A DNA stretch of 64,000 bases from Tolypothrix sp. PCC 7712. GTDB taxonomy: Bacteria > Cyanobacteriota > Cyanobacteriia > Cyanobacteriales > Nostocaceae. Shown in pieces: positions 1 to 7,886 of this stretch. How positions within the stretch are numbered: position 1 is the first letter of the stretch; each line of letters begins with the position of its first letter. The position numbers and the translations under genes are program-made. Below the pieces are notes generated by a model. It saw only the letters and a program-made list of their open reading frames with translations, was not told where the DNA came from and did not search any database. The DNA lies in contig NZ_CP063785.1 in assembly GCF_025860405.1 (NCBI RefSeq), positions 4,464,001 through 4,528,000 on the forward strand, read 5' to 3'.

Positions 1-822
1 AAAGGTGTCAACTATTTAGATGTCAGCGACCATCGGTCTTATACTAGTAAAGCTTTAAATTTGGATAAACAGGCTGCGGCTGCTAATGTCACAGCGATTA
101 TTAATACGGGGATTTTTCCTGGTATTTCTAACAGCATGGTGCGTCAGTGTGTCGAGCAGTTGGATCAACCAGAAAAAATTCACTTAAGTTATTTAGTATC
201 TGGTTCTGGTGGTGCTGGTATCACTGTAATGCGAACAACTTTTTTAGGGTTACAGCATCAGTTTGAAGCGTGGATTGATGGCAATTGGCAATTAGTTAAA
301 CCATACAGTGAAAGAGAAACTGTTAATTTTGCATCACCCTATGGACGTACTGGAGTTTACTGGTTTGATATGCCAGAAACTTTTACGATGCCCCATTCTT
401 TCCCTTCTGTGAAAACTGTAATTACAAAATTTGGTTCAGTCCCCGATTTTTATAATCACATGACTTGGATAACGGCACATATTTTCCCGAAATGGTTGAT
501 GCAGCGTCGCGCCATGATTGAATTCCTATCTCATGTCAGTCATTTTATGACAGATGTGACTAATCCTTTTACTGGGATTGGGGTAGCAGTACGCGCTGAA
601 GTTACAGGGCAAAAAGATGGGAAAACAGCCGTTTATTTTGCAGATTTAGTCCATGAAAATACTGCTTTAGCTTCTGGTTGTGGTACAGGTAGTATCGCGC
701 AATTGCTACTAGAAGGTAAATTGAAAAAGCCAGGAGTTTCACCTGTAGAAGAGGCATTACCTACAGATTTGTTTTTGGAAATTATGAAAAGTCGGGGGAT
801 TGAAATTTATTGTAATTGGTAG
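1..822 (+). CDS. Saccharopine dehydrogenase-like NAD(P)-dependent oxidoreductase, 5' partial
   Basis: The reading frame is open from the first base of the window and ends at a TAG at 820-822, so the N-terminal part, including the nucleotide-binding Gly motif, lies upstream. The first visible residues (KGVNYLDVSDHRSY) resemble the Rossmann-strand region GxxYxDxS of saccharopine-dehydrogenase-like proteins. The rest (about 250 residues) fits the substrate domain, with an SGSGGAG stretch and a C-terminal segment (ASGCGTGSIAQLLLEGKL) common in cyanobacterial members. These proteins are usually annotated as saccharopine dehydrogenase family; the substrate is unknown and lysine metabolism should not be assumed. 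Family call fairly sure, function not. Confidence 0.75.
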   Translation, partial: KGVNYLDVSDHRSYTSKALNLDKQAAAANVTAIINTGIFPGISNSMVRQCVEQLDQPEKIHLSYLVSGSGGAGITVMRTTFLGLQHQFEAWIDGNWQLVKPYSERETVNFASPYGRTGVYWFDMPETFTMPHSFPSVKTVITKFGSVPDFYNHMTWITAHIFPKWLMQRRAMIEFLSHVSHFMTDVTNPFTGIGVAVRAEVTGQKDGKTAVYFADLVHENTALASGCGTGSIAQLLLEGKLKKPGVSPVEEALPTDLFLEIMKSRGIEIYCNW

Positions 823-824
823 GG

Positions 825-1045
825 GATTGGGGACTGGGGACTGGGTAATGGGTAATGGTTAATGGGTAATGGTTAATGGGTAATGGGTAATTGTTTATCA
901 GAAAAAAAAACAAATGACAAATGACAAATGACAAATGACAAACACCCAAATCTGTTTTAAGTAAGTCAGTGGGAAAAAACAAAACTAAGTTAAGAAAGGT
1001 AAACAAAGCTATAATCCTCTTCCCTCCTGCCTCCTGCCTCCTGCC
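825..1045. repeat. Short tandem repeat block between convergent genes
   Basis: Three low-complexity arrays follow one another: GGGGACT and GGGTAATGGTTAAT-type units (about 825-890), AAATGAC heptamers (about 911-940) and CTCCTGC units (about 1021-1044). They lie between the 3' ends of two convergent genes. Such short tandemly repeated repetitive (STRR) sequences are typical of heterocystous cyanobacterial intergenic DNA. No gene seen here. Confidence 0.85.
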
Positions 1046-1078
1046 TTGTCATAGCGATAATTTTTAACCCTGAGCTAC

Positions 1079-4000
1079 TTAGTCTTTTACTTCTAACAAT
1101 TTTTGAATTCTGGTTGTTAGTTGATTGAGTTTGATGGGTTTGGGGATATAGTCGTTTGCGCCGGCGGCTAGACATTTTTCTCTATCGCCTGGCATGGCTA
1201 AAGCTGTGAGGGCAATGATGGGAATATTGACGAAGTTTTGCTCTAGTCGGATTTGCTTGATTGCATCTATGCCATCCATTCCTGGCATTTGAATATCCAT
1301 CAAAATTAAGTCAGGAAGTCTGGTTTTAGTGAGAGCGATCGCATCTTGACCATTATTCGCCAAAATTATCTTGTATCCTTTTGCCTGTAAATAACTAGAA
1401 ATTGTCAAAACATTAGCTTCGTTATCTTCTACTAATAAAATTAGGGGTGAATCTACTACAGTTTCTTCACAGGTGGAATTTAGCTCAGGTGATGAGTTTA
1501 CTGGCTCAAAAGAAGATTCCCAGAGATTGCTACAGGGTAAATCAACAGTAAAGCAACTTCCTACACCTAGTTCACTACTCACCCCTACTTTACCGCTATG
1601 TAATTCTACAATCCGCTTGGCGAGCGCTAGTCCTAATCCTGTACCAGTGTATTGACGGTTTAAAGCACTATCAATTTGGATGAAGGGTTTAAATAATTTT
1701 TTGATATTTTCTGGGGCAATCCCAATACCTGTATCAATGATGGCAATGCGAATGAAACTTGTGAGGGATATATTTTCTACTTCTGGGATGAGTTGTTGAC
1801 GACTCACTTCTAAGGTAATTCGCCCGCCTTCTGGTGTGAATTTTACAGCATTATTGAGGAGGTTAATCAAAACTTGGCGGATGCGTCGTTCATCGAGCAA
1901 CAGTTTTGGTAGTTGTGGCGGAATTTTTACTTCTAACTGAATGCGTTTTTGTCCGGCTTGTTGTTTAATGAACGCTAAACTGGATTCGCAAAGTTTACGC
2001 ATAGCTATGGGAGCATATTCTAATTGTAGCTGCCCTGCTTCAATTTTAGATAAGTCTAAGATGTCGTTAATTAATTCTAATAGATGTTCTCCACTGCGTT
2101 CAATGGTTTGCAAACTCTGCCTTTGCCTATCATTAATTGTGCCTAATATCTCGTCTTGCAACACTTCCGACATACCCAAAATGGCATTGAGGGGGGTGCG
2201 TAGCTCATGACTCATGTTGGCCAGAAATTCATCTTTGAGGCGGGTAGCACGGGCGAGTTCGGTATTGGAAGTAGCAAGTTGTTCGTTTGTGAGGTAGAGT
2301 TGAGCTTCTGCTAGTTTGCGTGCAGTGACATCGCGATCCATGCCGCGATAACCGCGAAATTCTTTGTTGGCATCAAAAATAGGAACTCCGCTCGTTTCTA
2401 AAGTCACTAAGCGTCCATCTTTATGGTAATTAGTGTTTTCTAAACATTGAAAAGGAACTTGTAGAGAGATAAATTTTATTAACTCCTGGGATACTCTTTG
2501 TGCTTCTGCTTGTGGCATTAAATCAAATGGAGTTTTGCCGATAAATTCCTCTGGAGAATATCCTAAAAGATTGATAATTTGCGGACTCACATAGGTGTAA
2601 TAACCAAACTCATTTGTTTCCCATACACAATCACTAGATGTCTCTACAAGGTTCTGAAAGCGTTCTTTGCTGTGCTGAAGTTCCAATTCTAATTGTTTGA
2701 TGGCAGTAATATTTCTGGCTGTACCTACCAGGGCATACACTTCTCCATTGTCACGTTTTAAGGGAACTTTAATAGTATCAAAAGTATTAATTCTACCTAA
2801 AAAATTCAGAGTTTCTTGGATGCGTAACAATTTTCCCGAGTTAAATACTTGCTGATTTTTCTGGACAAAATATTCTAATTTTTGGTCTGGAAACAGTTCA
2901 AATAAAGTTTTTCCTTCTATTTGCTCATGAGGTTGCTGAAATAATTCTTGAGCAAAACTATCGTTACAATAAATAATTCGCATGTCCTGACGATCTATGA
3001 CAAATAAATAGTCGGGAATCGCATCAATAATAGCTCGTAATTCGGCGGTACGCTGGGTAACTTCTTCTTCTAAAGTTTGATTTTGTTGTTCTAAAATTTC
3101 TAGCAGGCGATCGCGCTCTTGTTCTGTTTGTTTACGCTCTGTAATATCTTCCCCAATGGCTCCAATACGATAAATATTCCCAGCCATATCTTTGATGGGA
3201 AAGCATCTGCCCCAAACCCACCGAATTGAGCCATCCGGGCGAATGATGCGGTACTCTTCACTAAAGAATCCCTTGCCTCTTGCGGTTTCATAGGCAGCAG
3301 CAATGCGCGGTACATCATCTGGGTGCATTGCAGCCATCCAGGAGTCAGGATTTGCATACAAGCTTTCTCTGGGTCGCCCCCAGACTTGCTCATAAGTCAG
3401 GTTGGCATAAAGTAACTCTCCCGAGTCAACCTGACGTAATAACATGACTTGGCGGCTGTTTTCGGCAAACTGACGGAATTTCTCTTCACTATCCCGCAGT
3501 GCATTCTCAGATTTTTTGCGTTCGGTGATGTTTTGCGTCATGACGATACCCGCAATGACATTACCCTGTTCATCTCGCACCGGAATATGATGTATGAGGT
3601 AAAATTTATCTTGATCGGGAACTTCTGCGATCGCAGATTCCCCAGCTAGTGCTTTTTGAAATAGCGGCACAAATGTTTCACATACTTCCGGAGGAAAGAT
3701 TTCCCAAATTGTTTTTCCTTCCATTGTTGCTTTGCTCAAACCTGATCTAGCAAGTTCTAAGCCTCCTATTAGTAAGTAGCGCAGGTCATGATCAAATAGC
3801 GCCACTGTACCATTAGGAAAGTTATCTACTAGGGTGCGATAAAGTTGTTGGCTGCGGCGCAAAGCTACTTCTGCTTGTTTGCTGGGAGTGATATTAGTAA
3901 TTGTGCCGAGATAACCAATCACCTTTCCCTCTGGATCTGTTTCGGGTACAGCTTGCCCAAATACCCAAGTTTCACTGCCATCAAGTTGCACAAACCGATA

Positions 4001-6016
4001 TTCTAAACACAACCTTTCGCCTGTTTGAATCAGGCGATGCCATTGGGACTCAACTAATTCTCTATCTTCTGGGTGCAAAGCTACTAGCCATCCGCACCCT
4101 AAAGCTTCTTGGCGAGTTAAGCCTGTTTCCTGACACCAGCGTTCATTGACATACAAACAATTTCCTTGAGCATCTGCACGGTAAATGCCAACGGGGGCGG
4201 ATGCGGCTAGGGTGGCGTAGCGTCGTTCGCTTTCTTGTAATGCTTGCTCAATTTCCTTGCGTTCTGTAATGTCTTCATAGCTGGCGACAACGCCAATAAT
4301 TTCACCCTCAGCGTTGTGTAATGGTATTTTATTAGTGCGTAACCATCTGTGAAGATTACCAACTTTGGTTAATGGTTCTTCAATATTAAATTTAGGCTGA
4401 CCAGATTCCATGACGAGGCGATCATCTGCTTGATAAAGTGCTGCTTGCTCTCGCCATACCATCTCAAAGTCTGTTTTGCCAATAATTTCTTGAATAGATG
4501 AATGTCCGCTATCTAAAAGTAATTGGCGGTTGCATCCCATGTAGCGGCAGTTTCTATCTTTCCAAAAGATAGCTATGGGTAGGCTATCCATGACGACTTG
4601 CAAGAGAATTTGGTTTTCTTGGAGTGCCTTTTGTGCTTTTTTGTGTTCGCTAATATCTCGTCCTTCAGGAATTAACATAATTACTTTTCCTGATTCATCT
4701 TTCACCGGACGAATAGAAAAGTCTATGGTGACTATTTGATTATCTGCATTCAAAATTTCTACTTCGTAGCGGATAAATTCACCTTGGGCGGCAAGTGCGA
4801 TCGCTTGCTTTAAATTGTTCTCTTCTGTAGGAGCAACTGTCAACCAGTTGATTTCCCACAAGGGGCGATTGATCACATCTTCTAATTGCAATCCCCGAAA
4901 ATCTAAAGCTGTTTGGTTGACCTCAAGTACAATTCCTGCAGTTGTTAATAGCCCTGCAAATTGAAAACTATGATTGAAAATAGCCCGAAATCTTTGTTCG
5001 CTCGCTTGCAATTGCTCTGTTCGCTCTTTTACCTTTTGTTCTAAAGATTTGTTGAGATTTTGCAGTTTTTCATACAGTTCTGCTTGTTGGATGCCTACAG
5101 CTAGCTGCACAGCCAGTTGCTGAAGTAAATCTAGTTCATTTGTTTGCCACTGGCGAGTATTACTACACTGATGAGCAATTAGTAACCCCCAAAGTTGATT
5201 TGTCGGATCTCCCTGGTTTTGTGCTTCTGTATTCAGCAAAATGGGTACAACCAGATTAGCTTTAACTGCTAATTGCTCTAATAATTCGATATGGCAAGCT
5301 GTGAATTCAGCATCATGAATATCAGAAATTGCTCTAATTTTGCCATCACCATAGGCTAGTATCTGACTTTCTCGAAAGCAAGGGTCGTTGATATGGTGGT
5401 TGAGAGCACTTTTCCACGGGGGTAGTACTGATTCAGCAGAGATTTTGCCATTGTTCTCACAGTCAAACTGGTAGACAATTACCCGATCTGCTCCCAGAAA
5501 TTCTCGCACCTCTTGCACGGCTGTTGCTAAAATTTTCTCTAAGCGTAAAAACTGACGGATGCGGAGTAGCATTTGTGCTAACAACAGTTTTTGTTGCTCC
5601 TGCATCTGAATCTGCCGCTTGAGTTGAGTTTTCTCTAATACGGTATGAATGGCACGGCAGAATCCAGTTTGGGTAAGTTTTTCCTTGATTAAATAGTCAC
5701 AAGCACCACTTTTGATGGCTTGGGCTGCGATCGCACTATCTAAGAGCCCTGTTAACATCATTGCTGGTAGTTGGAAAATATCAAATTTTAGCCGTAACTT
5801 GTTGAGCAATTCTAAGCCATCTATATCTGGCAATCGATAGTCTATTAGTATTAAATCTGGCTGGTTCTGCCCTAGGTAGCTCCATGCTTCTAATCCTGTC
5901 TCCACCTCAACTACATCATAGGTGGCAGTTGTATCCTGTTTTAAGTAACTACGGTATAAAGCCCTATCTTCTGGAGAATCTTCCAGAATCAAAATTGAGT
6001 AGTGGGAGATTAACAT
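1079..6016 (-). CDS. Hybrid histidine kinase: REC-CBCR-type GAF-7xPAS-HisKA-HATPase-REC
   Basis: Very large (1645 aa) cytoplasmic sensor kinase; no membrane segment seen. Order: N-terminal receiver (about 5-125, phospho-acceptor D59, acidic pair E12/D13, K111), GAF (about 160-312), seven PAS domains (about 341 to 1245), HisKA with H1270 in SHELRTPLNAILG, HATPase_c (GTGLGLALAKRIVELH) and a C-terminal receiver (D1574 in LMDIQMPG). The GAF has the cyanobacteriochrome layout: D211-P-C213-F, the canonical C241-H242 exactly 28 residues later, then VKANLVVPIL and LWGLLIAHQC. This matches DXCF-type blue/green-absorbing CBCRs, so a linear tetrapyrrole is probably bound and the kinase is likely light-sensing. 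The receiver-first, receiver-last layout suggests a phosphorelay hub. ATG start at 6016. Kinase call certain; chromophore binding inferred. Confidence 0.95.
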   Translation of the reverse strand: MLISHYSILILEDSPEDRALYRSYLKQDTTATYDVVEVETGLEAWSYLGQNQPDLILIDYRLPDIDGLELLNKLRLKFDIFQLPAMMLTGLLDSAIAAQAIKSGACDYLIKEKLTQTGFCRAIHTVLEKTQLKRQIQMQEQQKLLLAQMLLRIRQFLRLEKILATAVQEVREFLGADRVIVYQFDCENNGKISAESVLPPWKSALNHHINDPCFRESQILAYGDGKIRAISDIHDAEFTACHIELLEQLAVKANLVVPILLNTEAQNQGDPTNQLWGLLIAHQCSNTRQWQTNELDLLQQLAVQLAVGIQQAELYEKLQNLNKSLEQKVKERTEQLQASEQRFRAIFNHSFQFAGLLTTAGIVLEVNQTALDFRGLQLEDVINRPLWEINWLTVAPTEENNLKQAIALAAQGEFIRYEVEILNADNQIVTIDFSIRPVKDESGKVIMLIPEGRDISEHKKAQKALQENQILLQVVMDSLPIAIFWKDRNCRYMGCNRQLLLDSGHSSIQEIIGKTDFEMVWREQAALYQADDRLVMESGQPKFNIEEPLTKVGNLHRWLRTNKIPLHNAEGEIIGVVASYEDITERKEIEQALQESERRYATLAASAPVGIYRADAQGNCLYVNERWCQETGLTRQEALGCGWLVALHPEDRELVESQWHRLIQTGERLCLEYRFVQLDGSETWVFGQAVPETDPEGKVIGYLGTITNITPSKQAEVALRRSQQLYRTLVDNFPNGTVALFDHDLRYLLIGGLELARSGLSKATMEGKTIWEIFPPEVCETFVPLFQKALAGESAIAEVPDQDKFYLIHHIPVRDEQGNVIAGIVMTQNITERKKSENALRDSEEKFRQFAENSRQVMLLRQVDSGELLYANLTYEQVWGRPRESLYANPDSWMAAMHPDDVPRIAAAYETARGKGFFSEEYRIIRPDGSIRWVWGRCFPIKDMAGNIYRIGAIGEDITERKQTEQERDRLLEILEQQNQTLEEEVTQRTAELRAIIDAIPDYLFVIDRQDMRIIYCNDSFAQELFQQPHEQIEGKTLFELFPDQKLEYFVQKNQQVFNSGKLLRIQETLNFLGRINTFDTIKVPLKRDNGEVYALVGTARNITAIKQLELELQHSKERFQNLVETSSDCVWETNEFGYYTYVSPQIINLLGYSPEEFIGKTPFDLMPQAEAQRVSQELIKFISLQVPFQCLENTNYHKDGRLVTLETSGVPIFDANKEFRGYRGMDRDVTARKLAEAQLYLTNEQLATSNTELARATRLKDEFLANMSHELRTPLNAILGMSEVLQDEILGTINDRQRQSLQTIERSGEHLLELINDILDLSKIEAGQLQLEYAPIAMRKLCESSLAFIKQQAGQKRIQLEVKIPPQLPKLLLDERRIRQVLINLLNNAVKFTPEGGRITLEVSRQQLIPEVENISLTSFIRIAIIDTGIGIAPENIKKLFKPFIQIDSALNRQYTGTGLGLALAKRIVELHSGKVGVSSELGVGSCFTVDLPCSNLWESSFEPVNSSPELNSTCEETVVDSPLILLVEDNEANVLTISSYLQAKGYKIILANNGQDAIALTKTRLPDLILMDIQMPGMDGIDAIKQIRLEQNFVNIPIIALTALAMPGDREKCLAAGANDYIPKPIKLNQLTTRIQKLLEVKD

Positions 6017-6220
6017 GGATAATTTTATTTATGTAATTACACTTAATTGGATTAGTTAAAAACGTGGAACACAATGTGTATGTCGGTAATCTTATCTGCA
6101 ATTAGAGGTTATTTGATAGATAAAAAGCTAAGAATTTATTGAGTTAAATTTTTGTGCGAAATTTTACAATTATTCAATAAATATATTGCATATTGTTGAG
6201 AATAAAAACCACAGTAAATA

Positions 6221-6252
6221 AAAAACTCCACCCACAAGGGGATGGAGTTTTT
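6221..6252. terminator. Hairpin with T-run
   Basis: AAAAACTCCA at 6221-6230 pairs with TGGAGTTTTT at 6243-6252 around a 12-base loop. The T-run at the end of the right arm makes it a plausible intrinsic terminator for plus-strand readthrough. It stands about 200 bp upstream of the large kinase gene. Confidence 0.45.
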
Positions 6253-6293
6253 GGGCATGGGGAATAGGGCATAGGGCATAGCAAAGAGTTACC

Positions 6294-6461
6294 AATGCCC
6301 AATGACGGCAGTTGCTTTAAGCCGGGAAACCCGTCCAACGCACTGCCTCCCCAATGCCCCAAGTCGGCGGGGCGCGCACCCTACGCACCCACAAAGGATG
6401 GAGTTTCCCGCCGACTTCTGATGAATTGAGCGATGGCTGCGCCAACGCCAAGGGCGAACGC
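6294..6461. repeat. Cluster of three dispersed palindromic repeats
   Basis: (1) 6294-6360 is an inverted copy of the repeat at 12036-12110, with core GGGTTTCCCGGCTTAAAGC read on the minus strand. (2) 6361-6417 is a small element whose ends are perfect 11-bp inverted repeats, AAGTCGGCGGG and CCCGCCGACTT. (3) 6430-6461 (GCGATGGCTGCGCCAACGCC onward) is a repeat that also appears inside the coding sequence of the multi-kinase at 37120-37153. No real gene is visible in this stretch. Confidence 0.8.
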
Positions 6462-6647
6462 ATATCTCCTTTGTCATCTAAATTCTCTTGTTGAAAATAG
6501 ATGTAAACATAGGGGTTTGCAATTATTCTCTACCGAAGGTAACAAAAGAAGAATTGCAGATGCGTGCCTCTCCAAAGAATTTATCGGTTGCAAATATGAT
6601 TTGACTATAAGTGATATTTTTTATACAAAATGAGGGCAGGCAAGATG

Positions 6648-6810
6648 CATTGGTGTCAACTGAACGTGAAACCCGCTCTTGTGCAAGGTTTCGCCCTCAC
6701 CCCCAGCCCCTCTCCCACAGGGAGAGGGGAGCAAGAGATTTAGTTCCCCTTCTCCTCGGGGAGAAGGGGTTAGGGGATGAGGGCGCGAGGTATTTGTACA
6801 ACGCCCGCCC
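6648..6810 (+). mobile_element. MITE copy A (3' end truncated)
   Basis: Begins with the family terminus CATTGGTGTCAAC and carries the internal GC-rich palindromes seen in the other three copies (15618, 20120, 54780). It stops after the ACAACGCCCGCCC segment and lacks the right inverted repeat GTTGACACCAATG. It has no coding capacity; the open frame across it is a by-product of the repeat. Confidence 0.75.
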
Positions 6811-6844
6811 TTTTCCCCAAAACCGATTTTGAGTGCAAAACAGC

Positions 6845-7273
6845 TTAATTTTTCGCTGCTGGTGTTTTGCCATTGCCGTTGTTATTCACACTCGCAATCA
6901 ATGACGTAGGCTGAGAATTAGTAGCTGAAGACTCACTTTTTGTTAGCCGGCGGCGCTGGTTTTTCGGTACTCCTCCAGCTTGGCCATACTCGACACTGCT
7001 TTTGCCAAATTTTGTGGCTACTCCCAATAGTATCAGCTCTGTCATGTCTCCTAATTCTTGCTCGATTTGTAGCATTTCCCGGTATAACCCATCCAAGTTA
7101 GAAAGGGCTGTGTTGTATGCATATTCTTGAGTTTGCATTCTCTCAATGAGACTGCGAAAGCCAGGTAAAGTCAGTCCATTGCCGACATCTAAATTTGGAT
7201 CGATGGAGTTCATGCTAGCCGCACGACGCACAGCTCTTTCTAATACTTTCGAGCTTCTTTTTTGACGAGCCAT
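6845..7273 (-). CDS. Hypothetical protein, basic N-terminus
   Basis: 142 aa, not assigned to a named family. The N-terminus is strongly basic (MARQKRSSKVLERAVRRAAS). The middle (about 45-95) is predicted helical, with a coiled-coil-like ALSNLDGLYREMLQIEQEL. The tail is Ser/Asn-rich, low complexity and ends in PAAKN. No signal peptide or membrane segment. The ATG at 7273 has no strong Shine-Dalgarno. It stands alone between MITE copy A and a repeat field. I infer a real, lineage-restricted gene from its sound length and composition; DNA binding is only a guess from the basic N-terminus. Confidence 0.6.
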   Translation of the reverse strand: MARQKRSSKVLERAVRRAASMNSIDPNLDVGNGLTLPGFRSLIERMQTQEYAYNTALSNLDGLYREMLQIEQELGDMTELILLGVATKFGKSSVEYGQAGGVPKNQRRRLTKSESSATNSQPTSLIASVNNNGNGKTPAAKN

Positions 7274-7478
7274 ATTCTACACTTTGTTTTTCAGTATGGT
7301 TACTAACCTTTACCTTAAAAAACTTATGTATCAATTAGCCTGAGAAAATTTCGGCAAATCTGCAATAATTTTTGCTACAATAAAATTTCTGTAATAAGTA
7401 AGTGAATTCCTAATATCAGATGGCAAATAAGTAAATTAAGAATGTAATTTGCCGATAACTTGCGGAAAACACCAAAAT

Positions 7479-7725
7479 GAGTGCGCGATTTACCGAAATG
7501 AGCAGGCTTTAAGGCTTTTTGAGAACTTATTAAGGCTTTTTAGCTGCTTAAAACAATAAAACGAGTGCGCGATTTACTACAATGAGTAGGCGTTAAGGCT
7601 TTTTGAGAACTTGTTCAGGCTTAACGCTTGCGTAAAATACCAAAAGGAGCAGGCGTTAAGGCTTTTTAAGCACTCGTTAAGGCTTTTTGAGTAGGGAAAA
7701 TGGCTTTTTGCCTACTAAAATCAGC
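7479..7725. repeat. Imperfect 84-bp tandem repeat with TTAAGGCTTTTT cores
   Basis: GAGTGCGCGATTTAC starts at 7479 and recurs at 7563, each time followed by a GAGCAGGC/GAGTAGGC segment and TTAAGGCTTTTTGAGAACTT. A third, shortened unit starts near 7648. The sub-motif TTAAGGCTTTTT or a close variant occurs about six times. No coding frame spans it. It lies downstream (3') of the second hybrid kinase and upstream of the small hypothetical gene. Confidence 0.75.
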
Positions 7726-7797
7726 TTGATGTATTTTTTAATTGAAGAATCGCCCTCAATACTTCTCCATTAAGGATTTTCAACTCTTAATTTGGTT

Positions 7798-7880
7798 TGG
7801 GGAAAGGGTTAAAGGGAAAGGGTTCAAGGGGAAGGGGAAAATACAAAACCTTTCCCCCTTCCCCCTTCCCCTTTCCCCCA
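7798..7880. terminator. Long purine/pyrimidine inverted repeat at the 3' end of the kinase gene
   Basis: GGGGAAAGGG-type units (about 7798-7840) face CCCCTTTCCC-type units (about 7850-7880), so the transcript can fold into a long G/A versus C/T hairpin just after the stop codon of the minus-strand kinase. It is built from short tandem repeats; a role in termination or mRNA 3' protection is inferred. Confidence 0.4.
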
Positions 7881-7886
7881 TTTTTT

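Noticed and set aside
6611..6832. 73-aa open frame with RFRPHPQPLSHRERG-like sequence (also at 54809-55024)
   Set aside because: It is a translation of the MITE palindromes, occurs in several copies, and has no ribosome binding site; a repeat artefact, not a gene.
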